Positions 9,059-18,058 are shown, counted from the stretch's first letter. The stretch: DNA of 64,000 nt from Arenibacter palladensis (GCF_900129275.1 NZ_FQUX01000005.1:186001-250000); one strand, 5' to 3'. Notes: generated from the sequence alone by a model not told the origin. Program-made: numbers and translations.

Positions 9059-10537
9059 TTATTTAATGATTAGTTCCAATTCTTTTTTCCAATTTTCATA
9101 GGCCATTTGATAAGCACTTTTATCGCTCAAAGGCTTAAAAGTCTTTACATGGTCGTTATTGGTAATATAGGTTCCAAATTTCTCAAACCCTCCTTCATTG
9201 ATGCCAGCTGCCCTGGCCGCACCAATGGCCCCAGTGGTATTATAAATTTCAATGTCCTGCGACACTAAAGTGGATACTGTTTCGGAAAAAATTTCCGACC
9301 TAAACAAATTATCATTCCCGGCACGCATCACCTCAATGGATATTCCGTCCGATTTTAGGATTTCCATTCCGTATACAAAGGAAAAGGCTATTCCTTCCAA
9401 AGCCGCCCTACAAACATGTGCCTTGGTGTGATTATTAAGGTTGATGTTGACCAGTCTGGTTCCAATATCCTTATTGTTCAGCATGCGCTCCGCTCCGTTT
9501 CCAAACGGAATTAGACATACTCCGTCCGAACCTACTGGAATGCCCCAAGCCAGGGAATTCATTTCCTCGTAGGATTGCACATCCAAATTATTTAAAAGCC
9601 AGCGGTACTGAATTCCAGCACCATTGATATTCAACAATTTACCTACTCTTGGAGTCTGTTTACTGTAATTGACGTGGGCAAAATTATTTACCCTTGTACT
9701 TTCCTTCCCCGATAAACTATCGGTAACCGCATAGACCACCCCAGAGGTGCCTCCAGTGGCAGCAACTTCCCCGGGATTGAACACGTTCAGGGCCAAAGCA
9801 TTATTGGGCTGATCCCCCGCCCTATATAGTATGGGCGTACCTACTTCCAAACCACTTTCTTGGGCCCCTCTGGCATCTACTCTGGATTGAAGTCCGAAAG
9901 TATCCACAATATCTGGAATAAAGGACTTGGGAATGCCATAATGCTCCATGAGTAAATCTGCCTCCGTGTCTTCCTTGAAATCCCAGAGGATTCCTTCCGA
10001 TAATCCGGAAATAGTGGTATTGATCACATTGGAAAAGCGAAAAGCTATATAATCTCCAGGAAGCATTAGCTTGTCTGCCGTCTTATAAAGTTCTGGTTCG
10101 TTTTCCTTGACCCATTTCAATTTAGAAGCCGTAAAGTTTGCCGGGGAATTCAATAAATGGGACTTACAGATGTCCTCCCCAATATCGCCATAAGCCTTCC
10201 TTCCAATTTCCACAGCACGACTATCGCACCAAATAATGGATTTCCTGACCGGCTCTCCTTGTTGGTCCACCAATACCAATCCATGCATCTGATAGGCTAT
10301 GCCTACCCCCTTTATCTGATCTTGGTCTATAGCATACTTCTTCTTTATTTTCTTTATTCCCTGACAAACATAAGCCCACCATTCTTTGGGATCTTGTTCT
10401 GCCCAACCATTTTTTAAGGCTAACATTTCCATTTCCGTTACCGGTTCCTGAACTACCCCAACACTTTTGCCAGTAGCCACCTCTACCAAAGCCACCTTAA
10501 TTGAAGAGCTACCAATATCCAATCCCAAATAATACAT
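9059..10537 (-). CDS. xylB: Xylulokinase
   Basis: FGGY-family kinase that phosphorylates D-xylulose with ATP, feeding the pentose phosphate pathway. N-terminal ATPase motif YLGLDIGSSSIKVALVE, then GVGIAYQMHGLV, IIWCDSRA, the catalytic-Asp region RAGDQPNNALAL and the C-terminal GATGGTSGVV and RAGNDNLFRSEIF blocks. 492 residues. It is the first gene of the xylBA operon. A promoter with both boxes lies about 50 bases upstream and a LacI-type palindrome lies 210 bases upstream. Confidence 0.95.
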   Translation of the reverse strand: MYYLGLDIGSSSIKVALVEVATGKSVGVVQEPVTEMEMLALKNGWAEQDPKEWWAYVCQGIKKIKKKYAIDQDQIKGVGIAYQMHGLVLVDQQGEPVRKSIIWCDSRAVEIGRKAYGDIGEDICKSHLLNSPANFTASKLKWVKENEPELYKTADKLMLPGDYIAFRFSNVINTTISGLSEGILWDFKEDTEADLLMEHYGIPKSFIPDIVDTFGLQSRVDARGAQESGLEVGTPILYRAGDQPNNALALNVFNPGEVAATGGTSGVVYAVTDSLSGKESTRVNNFAHVNYSKQTPRVGKLLNINGAGIQYRWLLNNLDVQSYEEMNSLAWGIPVGSDGVCLIPFGNGAERMLNNKDIGTRLVNINLNNHTKAHVCRAALEGIAFSFVYGMEILKSDGISIEVMRAGNDNLFRSEIFSETVSTLVSQDIEIYNTTGAIGAARAAGINEGGFEKFGTYITNNDHVKTFKPLSDKSAYQMAYENWKKELELIIK

Positions 10538-10593
10538 ATGTCTTAAAATTTTATGGAATAAATTCCTAATATGAAAATTCTTGAAGAACCAAT

Positions 10594-10623
10594 CAAATAT
10601 ATTAAAATCTATATCAAGACAAA
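10594..10623 (-). promoter_or_regulatory. Candidate xylB promoter (TTTG-N18-TATATTTG)
   Basis: Read on the minus strand: TTTG at 10620-10623, an 18-base spacer, and TATATTTG at 10594-10601, matching the Bacteroidota -33/-7 pattern TTTG-N(17-23)-TAnnTTTG. The implied start lies near 10588, giving a leader of about 50 bases before the xylB ATG. Confidence 0.5.
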
Positions 10624-10746
10624 CATATTGGGGAACACTGCATAAATAAAGGCAAAAGATACGGTCAAAGACTAATATCCTAATTATTTATATAAATAAC
10701 TGAAAATATGGTAGTTATAAATTAATTGTGACGCCACGACACTTTT

Positions 10747-10760
10747 CGAAAACGCTTTCG
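10747..10760. promoter_or_regulatory. LacI-type operator upstream of xylBA
   Basis: CGAAAACGCTTTCG: two CGAAA arms around a central CG, the classical LacI/GalR-family layout. One mismatch in each inner position. It lies about 125 bases upstream of the predicted -33 box, so it may loop with another site or serve activation rather than simple blocking. Probable ligand protein: the LacI regulator at 6582-7598. Confidence 0.5.
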
Positions 10761-10832
10761 TAGAAATTGGCACTTCCAACCAGTGGCCACAAAAATTGGA
10801 TTAGGAAATTTATCCGTAAACCTTGGTTGAAC

Positions 10833-11417
10833 CTATTCCTTTTTTTTACTCACCAGACCTTTTGTAAACTCGTTCAAGGTCTCCACTTTTTCCTCAAAAT
10901 CCCCTTTTATGGTCTTTCGGAATTCGTTTAAATTTTTTACCAAATCGTCTATATTCTCTGGAATTACATCCTCAAAAAACTGTCGTAGGCGTTTAGCCGT
11001 AGTGGGCGATTTGCCATTCGTAGAGATGGCCACCTTTACATTGCCCTTGGTTACGATCCCGCCCATGTAAAAATCACAAAAAGGTGGATTATCGGCAACG
11101 TTCACAAGGATATGCCTTTCCCGGCAATCGTGATATACCTGTTCGTTTACATCAACTTTATCGGTGGTGGCAATAACCATATGGCGTCCTTCCAAATAGC
11201 TTTTGTCATACACATCCTTGGTTATCTTAACCTGATGTTTTTTGGCAAGTTCCAAAGTTTCAGGCAAAAATTCCGGTGCCAACATTTCTACTTGGGCATT
11301 AGGGCTGGATTTAAGCATAAAAGTCAGTTTTTCCAGACCCACGTTACCTCCCCCTACTATAAGAATATTTAGCTGGGATACTTTTAAAAAAACAGGGTAC
11401 AATTCATTCCTTTCCAT
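10833..11417 (-). CDS. Precorrin-2 dehydrogenase / sirohydrochlorin ferrochelatase
   Basis: NAD-dependent enzyme corresponding to the N-terminal half of CysG (Met8p/SirC type), which oxidises precorrin-2 and may insert iron to make siroheme for sulfite or nitrite reductase. N-terminal Rossmann motif NILIVGGGNVGLEKL, then VIATTDKVDVNEQVYHDC, LVNVADNPPFCDFYMGG and the family hallmark ISTNGKSPTTAKRLRQF. I start it at 11417 (MERNELYPVFLK), the usual N-terminus; 14 extra codons to 11459 are possible but unlikely. About 194 residues. The methyltransferase half of CysG is not fused and not nearby. Confidence 0.85.
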   Translation of the reverse strand: MERNELYPVFLKVSQLNILIVGGGNVGLEKLTFMLKSSPNAQVEMLAPEFLPETLELAKKHQVKITKDVYDKSYLEGRHMVIATTDKVDVNEQVYHDCRERHILVNVADNPPFCDFYMGGIVTKGNVKVAISTNGKSPTTAKRLRQFFEDVIPENIDDLVKNLNEFRKTIKGDFEEKVETLNEFTKGLVSKKKE

Positions 11418-11738
11418 ATGTCCTTCAATGTTATTCTTGTTCGATGGGGTGTAAAACAATTACTTTCAGTTGTAAAACTGCAATTCCGAAATTCAAATAA
11501 GAAATTTATTCAAAGATAAGGCACAAAATGCTTGACCCTCTTTCATTTTGGATAGATTTTACGATACACCCACCTGTTTATGTTAATTCCTTGGAAAATC
11601 GTGTGTATATTTTTTTATTGCCATGTTCAAAAGTGCTAATTTCGATACCCGTAACTCTAAACTAACATTATACATTGCCATTAGGTTTTTTTTAAAAGAA
11701 ATACTCCTCTGGCAACATCACAACTCAACATTACAATT
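11418..11738. other. Intergenic region between divergent genes
   Basis: 321 bases between the siroheme synthase gene (leftward) and the GH92 gene (rightward). It must hold both promoters. I see AT-rich stretches near 11605-11620 and a near-match to TAnnTTTG around 11637-11644 (TAATTTCG), but no clear operator, hairpin or small gene. Confidence 0.4.
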
Positions 11739-14024
11739 ATGACCAATTACACCAACTTGAAAAATCTATTCTTAACCCTATTACTACTGTTTACCTGTGT
11801 AACAAATGCACAAGAAGCTGTAGATTATGTCAACCCATTGGTTGGTACAGATTCCAAGCCTAGTATGTCCAACGGAAATACCTACCCTGCCATAGCCATG
11901 CCTTGGGGAATGAACTTTTGGACGCCACAAACAGGAAAAATGGGTGATGGCTGGGCATACACCTACGCTGCCGATAAATTAAGGGGCTTTAAACAAACCC
12001 ATCAACCTTCCCCATGGATGAACGATTACGGTCAGTTTGCCGTTATGCCACTTACCGGGAAACTACGCTTTACAGAAGACGACAGGGCCAGTTGGTATTC
12101 GCACAAATCAGAAATTGTAAAGCCTCATTACTATAGTGTTTATTTGGCCGACCATGATATTACCACAGAAATTACCCCCACGGTAAGAGCTGCCATGTTC
12201 AGGTTCACCTTTCCCGAAAATGAAAATTCACATGTGGTACTCGATGCCTTGGACAAAGGCTCCTATGTGAAAATTATTCCAAGCGAGCGAAAAATAATAG
12301 GATATACCACCAAGAACAGTGGTGGGGTTCCAGAAAATTTTAAAAACTACTTTGTGATGGTCTTTGATAAGGACTTCGAAAGCACCAAAACCTTTAGTGG
12401 GGAGCAACTATTGGAAGGTCTGGAGATTGAAACCGATCATGCCGGTGCCATAGTAAGCTTTAAAACACAGAGAGGTGAGGTCGTAATAGCCAAAGTAGCC
12501 TCCTCCTTTATTAGTTATGACCAGGCCGAATTGAATTTAAAGGAACTTGGCACCGATGATTTTGACACTATAAAAAAGAAGGGAAGGGCAGCCTGGAACA
12601 AGGAACTGGGAAGAATTAAGGTAGAAGGCGGTAGCATGGATCAATTCAGGACCTTTTATTCCTGTCTTTATAGATCCTTGTTGTTTCCAAGGAAGTTCTT
12701 TGAATATGACCTTAACGGAAATGTAGTGCATTACAGCCCTTATAATGGAAAAGTACTTCCTGGCTATATGTTCACGGATACAGGATTTTGGGACACATTT
12801 AGAGCCCTTTTCCCTTTTCTAAACCTTATGTACCCCGAACTCAACGCCCAGATACAAGAAGGTCTTGCCAATGCCTACAAGGAAGGTGGCTGGTTGCCGG
12901 AATGGGGAAGTCCCGGCCTAAGAAACGTTATGGTAGGGAACAATTCTGCTTCCGTTGTTGCGGATGCCTATTTAAAAAATGGGAACAATCAAAATTATGA
13001 TATCGATACCTTGTACGAAGCATTGATACATGGGGCCAATAATGCCGGTCCCTTAACAGCAGTAGGACGAGCAGGAGCGGATTATTACAATAAGTTAGGC
13101 TATGTTCCCTATGATGTGGATATCAATGAAAATGCAGCAAGAACCTTGGAATACGCCTATGACGATTTCACCATTTATCAGTTGGCAAAAGCCTTGAACA
13201 AACCTAAAAAGGAAATCAACCTATACAAAAAACGAAGTCTAAACTATAAAAACCTGTTCGATCCTGAGACCAAATTAATGCGTGGCAAGAATGAGAACGG
13301 CGAATTTATGGCTCCCTTTAACCCTTTTAAATGGGGCGATGCCTTTACCGAAGGCAATAGTTGGCACTACACCTGGTCCGTTTTTCATGACATACAAGGC
13401 TTGGCGAACCTAATGGGTGGCAATGAAGCCTTTGCCGCCAAATTGGATGAAGTATTTTCGTTACCGCCCGTTTTTGACGAGAGCTATTATGGCTTTGTAA
13501 TCCATGAAATACGGGAAATGCAGGTAGCCAATATGGGGCAATATGCCCATGGCAATCAACCAATTCAGCACATGCCCTATCTATATAATTTTGCGGGACA
13601 ACCATGGAAAACACAATACTGGGTAAGGGAAACCATGGACAGGATGTACACCCCGGCCCCAGACGGCTATTGTGGGGATGAGGACAACGGACAAACCTCT
13701 GCCTGGTACGTATTCTCGGCCATGGGGTTCTATCCGGTTTGCCCAGGTACGGATCAATATGTATTGGGAACCCCATTGTTCCAAAAAACAACGCTTATCT
13801 TGGAAAATGGTAAGGAAATTAGCATTAATGCGCCTAAAAATAGTGCATCCAACAAATATGTAAATACACTGACCTTGAATGGAAAGACCTATTCCAAAAA
13901 CTGGTTGAGCCATAAAGAACTTATGCAAGGGGCTGTTTTGGAATTTGAAATGACAGACACCCCCAATAAAACAAGGGGAACTAAAAGCGAGGATTTTCCT
14001 TTTTCACTTTCCAATGAAAAATAA
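11739..14024 (+). CDS. GH92 family protein with Gln at the general-acid position
   Basis: Calcium-dependent exo-alpha-mannosidase family GH92. Signal peptide at residues 1-24 (NLFLTLLLLFTCVTNAQ), N-terminal beta-sandwich with VDYVNPLVGTDSKP and FKQTHQPSPWMNDYGQF, then the (alpha/alpha)6 catalytic domain with FTDTGFWDTFRALFPF, EGGWLPEWGSPG, EGNSWHYTWSVFHD, NFAGQPWKTQ and DEDNGQTSAWYVFSAMGFYP. 761 residues, normal length. The oddity: the canonical GNEP general-acid motif reads HGNQPIQH here, with Gln607 encoded by CAA at 13557-13559, while the calcium/base segment is intact. In the family this change is, as I recall, linked to enzymes cleaving mannose-1-phosphate diesters, where the leaving group needs no proton. 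No neighbours support a locus. Confidence 0.9.
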   Translation: MTNYTNLKNLFLTLLLLFTCVTNAQEAVDYVNPLVGTDSKPSMSNGNTYPAIAMPWGMNFWTPQTGKMGDGWAYTYAADKLRGFKQTHQPSPWMNDYGQFAVMPLTGKLRFTEDDRASWYSHKSEIVKPHYYSVYLADHDITTEITPTVRAAMFRFTFPENENSHVVLDALDKGSYVKIIPSERKIIGYTTKNSGGVPENFKNYFVMVFDKDFESTKTFSGEQLLEGLEIETDHAGAIVSFKTQRGEVVIAKVASSFISYDQAELNLKELGTDDFDTIKKKGRAAWNKELGRIKVEGGSMDQFRTFYSCLYRSLLFPRKFFEYDLNGNVVHYSPYNGKVLPGYMFTDTGFWDTFRALFPFLNLMYPELNAQIQEGLANAYKEGGWLPEWGSPGLRNVMVGNNSASVVADAYLKNGNNQNYDIDTLYEALIHGANNAGPLTAVGRAGADYYNKLGYVPYDVDINENAARTLEYAYDDFTIYQLAKALNKPKKEINLYKKRSLNYKNLFDPETKLMRGKNENGEFMAPFNPFKWGDAFTEGNSWHYTWSVFHDIQGLANLMGGNEAFAAKLDEVFSLPPVFDESYYGFVIHEIREMQVANMGQYAHGNQPIQHMPYLYNFAGQPWKTQYWVRETMDRMYTPAPDGYCGDEDNGQTSAWYVFSAMGFYPVCPGTDQYVLGTPLFQKTTLILENGKEISINAPKNSASNKYVNTLTLNGKTYSKNWLSHKELMQGAVLEFEMTDTPNKTRGTKSEDFPFSLSNEK

Positions 14025-14074
14025 GAAATATTAGTGAAGGTTTTACAAAGTATTTAACCCTCACCAAATCAAAA

Positions 14075-14119
14075 GCGGCGATCCATTACAGAAGCAAGAA
14101 ATTGCTTTAGGACCGCCGC
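14075..14119. terminator. Compound hairpin between GH92 and proA
   Basis: Outer stem GCGGCGATCC with GGACCGCCGC (one G-T type mismatch) enclosing an inner stem AAGCAA-GAAA-TTGCTT. The flanking AAAA on the left gives a short T run when read leftward, so it best serves as terminator for the leftward proCBA operon and possibly also for GH92. A second small palindrome CCCCTTAAGGGG lies at 14132-14143 next to the proA stop. Confidence 0.5.
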
Positions 14120-14154
14120 ACCGATATTTGTACCCCTTAAGGGGCTAACAATTT

Positions 14155-15357
14155 TTAGGATATTCTTACCTGTCCATCCCCATAAACGTAATATTTATTG
14201 GTTACTAACTGCTCCAGCCCCAGAGGGCCCCTATGGTGCAATTTATCCGTACTGATCGCCAGTTCCGCACCAACACCCATTTGTCCGCCATCGGTAAATC
14301 TCGTAGAGGCGTTGTGGTAAACTGCGGCACTATCCACCTGATCCATGAACTCCATAGCCTGCTCCTTATTCTTGGTCATAATGGTTGCGGAATGCCCTCC
14401 GGAATAGTCGTTGATCTTTTGAACCGCGGATTCCAAATCATCTACCGCTCCAACAACACATTTCATATCCAGGAATTCTTCATACCATATAGACTCGTCT
14501 TCCACAACATTATTTTCAGACAGCACCTCGGCCACTTTGCTATCCACTACAACCGAGACACCCTGGTCTTTTAAGATAGTATTGAGCTCCTTTACCTTGT
14601 CGGAATAATTATCAATATTAACGTCAACCAAGATTTTATCCAGGGCATTACATGCCGATATCTTTTGGGTCTTCGCATTTAGGATTACCTCTAGACTCTG
14701 TGCCCAATCCGCATCCTTGTCCACAAAAAGAAAATTATTGCCCCTTCCACTGACCAATACCGCGCATTTGGCATGCTCCTTTACAAAGGCGATCAAGCGT
14801 TCCCCACCACGGGGTACGATCAAGTCCAGCTTTTCGGTAGGATTCCTCAAAAATTCCTGGGTCTCCTCCCTATTCATATGCAGCAGTTGGATCCATTGGG
14901 TATCCAAACCATTTTCCTCCAGTGCCAAGTGCCAACATTTTTCCAAAATAATATTACTATGAACAGCTTCCTTCCCCCCCTTCAACAAAATTTTATTATT
15001 GGCCTTGAAGGCCAAAACAGCCGCTTCTATGGTAACATCCGGCCTGGATTCATAAATAATCATGATGGTCCCAAAAGGCGCAGTTTTATTTTCAATTTTC
15101 AATCCGTTTTCCAGTGATTGTTCCGTTTTAATTTTACCCACCGGATCTTGCTGTTGCAGCACCTCTTGGATAGCTGCAATCATTCCATCTACCTTTTTAT
15201 CATCCACAATGAGTCTATCGTACATAGCCCTGTCCGTTTTATCAAAAAGATCCAGATCTTTCTGATTTGCGGCTATTATTTCTTCCCTTTTGCCATCCAA
15301 TATCCGCATCATGGATCGCAATACTTTATTTTTTATTTCTGTATTTAATAATTTCAT
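14155..15357 (-). CDS. proA: Glutamate-5-semialdehyde dehydrogenase
   Basis: Reduces gamma-glutamyl phosphate to glutamate-5-semialdehyde with NADPH, second step of proline synthesis. Signature blocks: PFGTIMIIYESRPDVTIEAAVLAFKANN (nucleotide binding), LKGGKEAVHSN, DLIVPRGGERLI, the catalytic-Cys segment KISACNALDKILV, and VYHNASTRFTDGGQMGVGAELAISTDKLHHRGP near the C-terminus. 400 residues. It is third in proC-proB-proA, 24 bases after proB. Confidence 0.96.
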   Translation of the reverse strand: MKLLNTEIKNKVLRSMMRILDGKREEIIAANQKDLDLFDKTDRAMYDRLIVDDKKVDGMIAAIQEVLQQQDPVGKIKTEQSLENGLKIENKTAPFGTIMIIYESRPDVTIEAAVLAFKANNKILLKGGKEAVHSNIILEKCWHLALEENGLDTQWIQLLHMNREETQEFLRNPTEKLDLIVPRGGERLIAFVKEHAKCAVLVSGRGNNFLFVDKDADWAQSLEVILNAKTQKISACNALDKILVDVNIDNYSDKVKELNTILKDQGVSVVVDSKVAEVLSENNVVEDESIWYEEFLDMKCVVGAVDDLESAVQKINDYSGGHSATIMTKNKEQAMEFMDQVDSAAVYHNASTRFTDGGQMGVGAELAISTDKLHHRGPLGLEQLVTNKYYVYGDGQVRIS

Positions 15358-15381
15358 GCGTTTATTTTATGTTTACTCTAC

Positions 15382-16152
15382 TTATACCGAAATCTTGGTT
15401 CCCACGCTCTTGCCTTCCACAATATCCAGTATAACCCGCTTTCTTTTGCCATTGGCAATATAGGTCGGGATATTTTTGGAGGCGGTTTGCTTGGCAATGC
15501 TCAACTTGGAGCCCATGCCCCCTCTACCTTCAGCCTCTCCCTTGTCTATGGTCTTAATATATTTCTCCACATTCTGGTCTACGCTGACATTCTTTATTAC
15601 CTCGGTGTCCTTATCATCGGGATGCCCGGTAAATAATCCTTCCGTATCGGTAAGGATGATCAATTTATCGGCCTTGGTAAGTTCTGCCACCAGACTTGCC
15701 AATTCATCATTGTCCGAAAACATGGAATTGGTCAAGGAAACAGCATCATCCTCATTGGCTATAGGCACAACACCCTCGGCCAATAAGCCTTCGTAACAAT
15801 TGATCATATTATCGCGATGGCTTCCGGGATTAAAATCCCTTTTGGTTGCCAACACTTGGGCACACTTCATTCCATAATCTTGAAATATATTGTAGTAGTG
15901 CCGCATCATCCTAGGTTGACCTATGGCCGAATATACTTGTCGCCTTGTAGCCTTATCCGTAATTTGGCTCTCTCCCATCACTTCCATACCGGCTATAACC
16001 GATCCCGATGAAACCAAAACCGACATGATATTTCGTTCGTACAATTCTGCTATCTGTTGTACCAAATGATCAAGGACAGGCTTTACGATCCTGTTGTCCT
16101 TATTGGTCATTACATTGGTACCTACTTTTATAACTACTCTCTGTTTATACAT
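15382..16152 (-). CDS. proB: Glutamate 5-kinase, lacking PUA domain
   Basis: Phosphorylates L-glutamate to gamma-glutamyl phosphate, first and usually feedback-regulated step of proline synthesis. Amino-acid-kinase fold with RVVIKVGTNVMTN, LVSSGSVIAGMEVMG, IPIANEDDAVS-like segment (VVPIANEDDAVSLTNSMFSDNDELAS) and EGRGGMGSKLSIAKQ. 256 residues, so the C-terminal PUA domain of the E. coli enzyme (367 residues) is absent, as in many other bacteria. Proline feedback may differ accordingly. It lies 3 bases after proC and 24 before proA. Confidence 0.94.
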   Translation of the reverse strand: MYKQRVVIKVGTNVMTNKDNRIVKPVLDHLVQQIAELYERNIMSVLVSSGSVIAGMEVMGESQITDKATRRQVYSAIGQPRMMRHYYNIFQDYGMKCAQVLATKRDFNPGSHRDNMINCYEGLLAEGVVPIANEDDAVSLTNSMFSDNDELASLVAELTKADKLIILTDTEGLFTGHPDDKDTEVIKNVSVDQNVEKYIKTIDKGEAEGRGGMGSKLSIAKQTASKNIPTYIANGKRKRVILDIVEGKSVGTKISV

Positions 16153-16155
16153 ATT

Positions 16156-16962
16156 CTATTTATCTTGTCCTAGTTCTACAGCGCGATTAAAAGCGGAGTA
16201 GGCGGCCTCCTTTATAAGCTCCTTTACATTATTGTCTTCCATGGAATCCAATGCCGCCCTAGTGGTCCCTCCTTTGGAGGCTACTCTTTCCATCCATGAA
16301 TTGGGGGAAAGATCGGATTGATTGAACAAGTCTACCGCACCTTCAAAAGTCTGACTAACCAACATTTTGCTGTCATTTCCCGAAAAGCCCATTTTTAATG
16401 CCGCTTCCATCATACTTTGCATAAAATAGAAAACATAGGCCGGGCCACTACCCGAAATACCAGTGGAAGCATCGATAAACTTCTCTGAGCTTACCAATAT
16501 AGATTTCCCTGTGGTATCCAATAAATTTTCTATGGTCAATAATTCTATCCTTGACACTTCCTTGGAAGCGGTATATGAAGTTACCCCCTTCCCAATTTGG
16601 GCCGGAAGGTTTGGCATAGCACGGACAATTTTTTGAAGCCCCAACTGGTCTTGCATCGATTTTATGGTAACTCCGGCCATAATAGAAATAACAATCTGCC
16701 CCTCATTGACCAAGTCTTTCATCTTCTTAAATAAATCCTCACTATGGAAAGGTTTTACCGCAATAAAAATTAAATCTGCCTTGGGTACACAATCCTCCAA
16801 GTTTTCATGTACTTCAAAATGTAAAATCTTTTTTAAGGACAAGGTCTTTTCTTGGGAACTATCCAAGATCATCAAATTTCTTTTCTTTAATAGTTTTGAT
16901 TTCGACATGGCTTCCGCATAGGTCAATCCCATATTCCCTGCCCCAATTACTAATACTTTCAT
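16156..16962 (-). CDS. proC: Pyrroline-5-carboxylate reductase
   Basis: Reduces 1-pyrroline-5-carboxylate to L-proline with NAD(P)H. N-terminal Rossmann motif VLVIGAGNMGLTYAEAM, then IFIAVKPFHSEDL, SIMAGVTIKSMQ, IVRAMPNLPAQIGKGVTSYT and the C-terminal dimer motif ISGSGPAYVFYFMQSM with SKGGTTRAALDSME. 268 residues. It is the first gene of the operon that makes proline from glutamate in three steps. Only 3 bases separate it from proB. Confidence 0.95.
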   Translation of the reverse strand: MKVLVIGAGNMGLTYAEAMSKSKLLKKRNLMILDSSQEKTLSLKKILHFEVHENLEDCVPKADLIFIAVKPFHSEDLFKKMKDLVNEGQIVISIMAGVTIKSMQDQLGLQKIVRAMPNLPAQIGKGVTSYTASKEVSRIELLTIENLLDTTGKSILVSSEKFIDASTGISGSGPAYVFYFMQSMMEAALKMGFSGNDSKMLVSQTFEGAVDLFNQSDLSPNSWMERVASKGGTTRAALDSMEDNNVKELIKEAAYSAFNRAVELGQDK

Positions 16963-17364
16963 GTATTGTTTTTAAGTTAATACGTTAATTTACAACCCCA
17001 TTTGTACAATAACCATGCGATACCCCATTATTCCATATAGAGTTTAACTGTTGATATAGTTTTACCATAGATAAAACCTATACATTAGCCTTAGCCTATA
17101 CTATTCTTGCAGTTGCGTTTTTAAACTGGATTGGAAAATTTTTGTTTTAAGGCCTTCGGGCGAAGAATAAATAATTGCAAAACCTGACAAAAATGGTGTT
17201 TTCTCCTAAAAATTGTCAAGAGTTGACCATGGCAGCTCCGCCATTCAAATAATAATAATTGCAGGAAATTGGCCCATTAATGGGCTACAGCAATAAAACA
17301 GGTCCTATCCTAGTTTGGAAGGACTGATAAGTAATAATAAATACGGATATGAACTAACCCTTAC
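16963..17364. other. Intergenic region upstream of proC, with a 14-base palindrome
   Basis: 402 bases. It holds the proC promoter (no exact consensus match seen) and the 3' end of the XRE-cupin transcript. The only clear structure is the perfect palindrome GCCCATTAATGGGC at 17272-17285. No small gene, riboswitch or tRNA was recognised. Confidence 0.4.
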
Positions 17365-17922
17365 TTAATGTAAAAAGTAAATTTTCAACATGGTTGCCTG
17401 TTCATCGAACTCGTTGGAAACGCCATGTGGAATAGAGCCATCAAAATAAAGCAGATCTCCTTTTTCCAATAGTACCTTATCCTTTTTCAGCAAATAATTT
17501 ACCTTTCCTCCGAGCACATAAATCAGTTCATTGGCGTTGGTTGAGATGGGCTTTCGGTAGGCACCAGCAGAAACACTAACAATATATACCCTTATACTAC
17601 TGTCTGATGAAGGACTGGATAGCAAATGAGTATATTCGAGGTTAACGGAATCTTCCCGGTCTTCCTTGGTCCCAGTTCCATTTTTAATAACGATATAATC
17701 TCCGGTAACACTGGATGACAGGTCCAGTTCGGACAGATCTATACTCAGGGTCTGCATTATTTTTAATAGTACCGGTAGGGATGGAGTGGTTCTTAAATTT
17801 TCAATTTTAGAAATTAATCCGGCACTAACACCGGTTCTTTTAGCTACTTGCTGCAAGGTCAAATCTCTTTTTTGACGGGCCAATTTTAATTGCCGCCCAA
17901 TATTTATAAGAATGTCATCCAT
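17365..17922 (-). CDS. XRE-family regulator with C-terminal cupin
   Basis: Transcriptional regulator. N-terminal XRE helix-turn-helix (IGRQLKLARQKRDLTLQQVAKR and SAGLISKIENLRTTPSLPVL, residues about 6-65) followed by a small-molecule-binding cupin domain (about 105-185, with NELIYVLGGKVNYLL and GDLLYFDGSIPHGVSN). The same architecture as PuuR. I start it at 17922 (MDDILINIG); an earlier Met at 17964 adds 14 residues. It lies 136 bases downstream of the last phosphoesterase gene of the phosphonate block and is transcribed in the same direction, so it is a candidate regulator of that operon, with a phosphonate or amine as possible ligand. That link is inference. Confidence 0.85.
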   Translation of the reverse strand: MDDILINIGRQLKLARQKRDLTLQQVAKRTGVSAGLISKIENLRTTPSLPVLLKIMQTLSIDLSELDLSSSVTGDYIVIKNGTGTKEDREDSVNLEYTHLLSSPSSDSSIRVYIVSVSAGAYRKPISTNANELIYVLGGKVNYLLKKDKVLLEKGDLLYFDGSIPHGVSNEFDEQATMLKIYFLH

Positions 17923-18058
17923 TGAATTGCTGTTGATCAAGAACTTGCCCAAAAAAAATAGCAACCTTGATATTTATATTGCAAAAATAAACAAATATTT
18001 CTGTCAAATTGGAATCAAATGGAAGTTGAATACAAACTATATAATGAGTACGATGCAA

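Noticed and set aside
13345-13791. 148-codon reading frame antisense to the first GH92
   Set aside because: It is rich in Pro, His, Cys and Arg with no domain, and it lies wholly over a strongly conserved catalytic domain. It is a shadow of the GH92 codons.
16963-17364. Riboswitch upstream of proC
   Set aside because: I could not match any known riboswitch core; only a 14-base palindrome is present.
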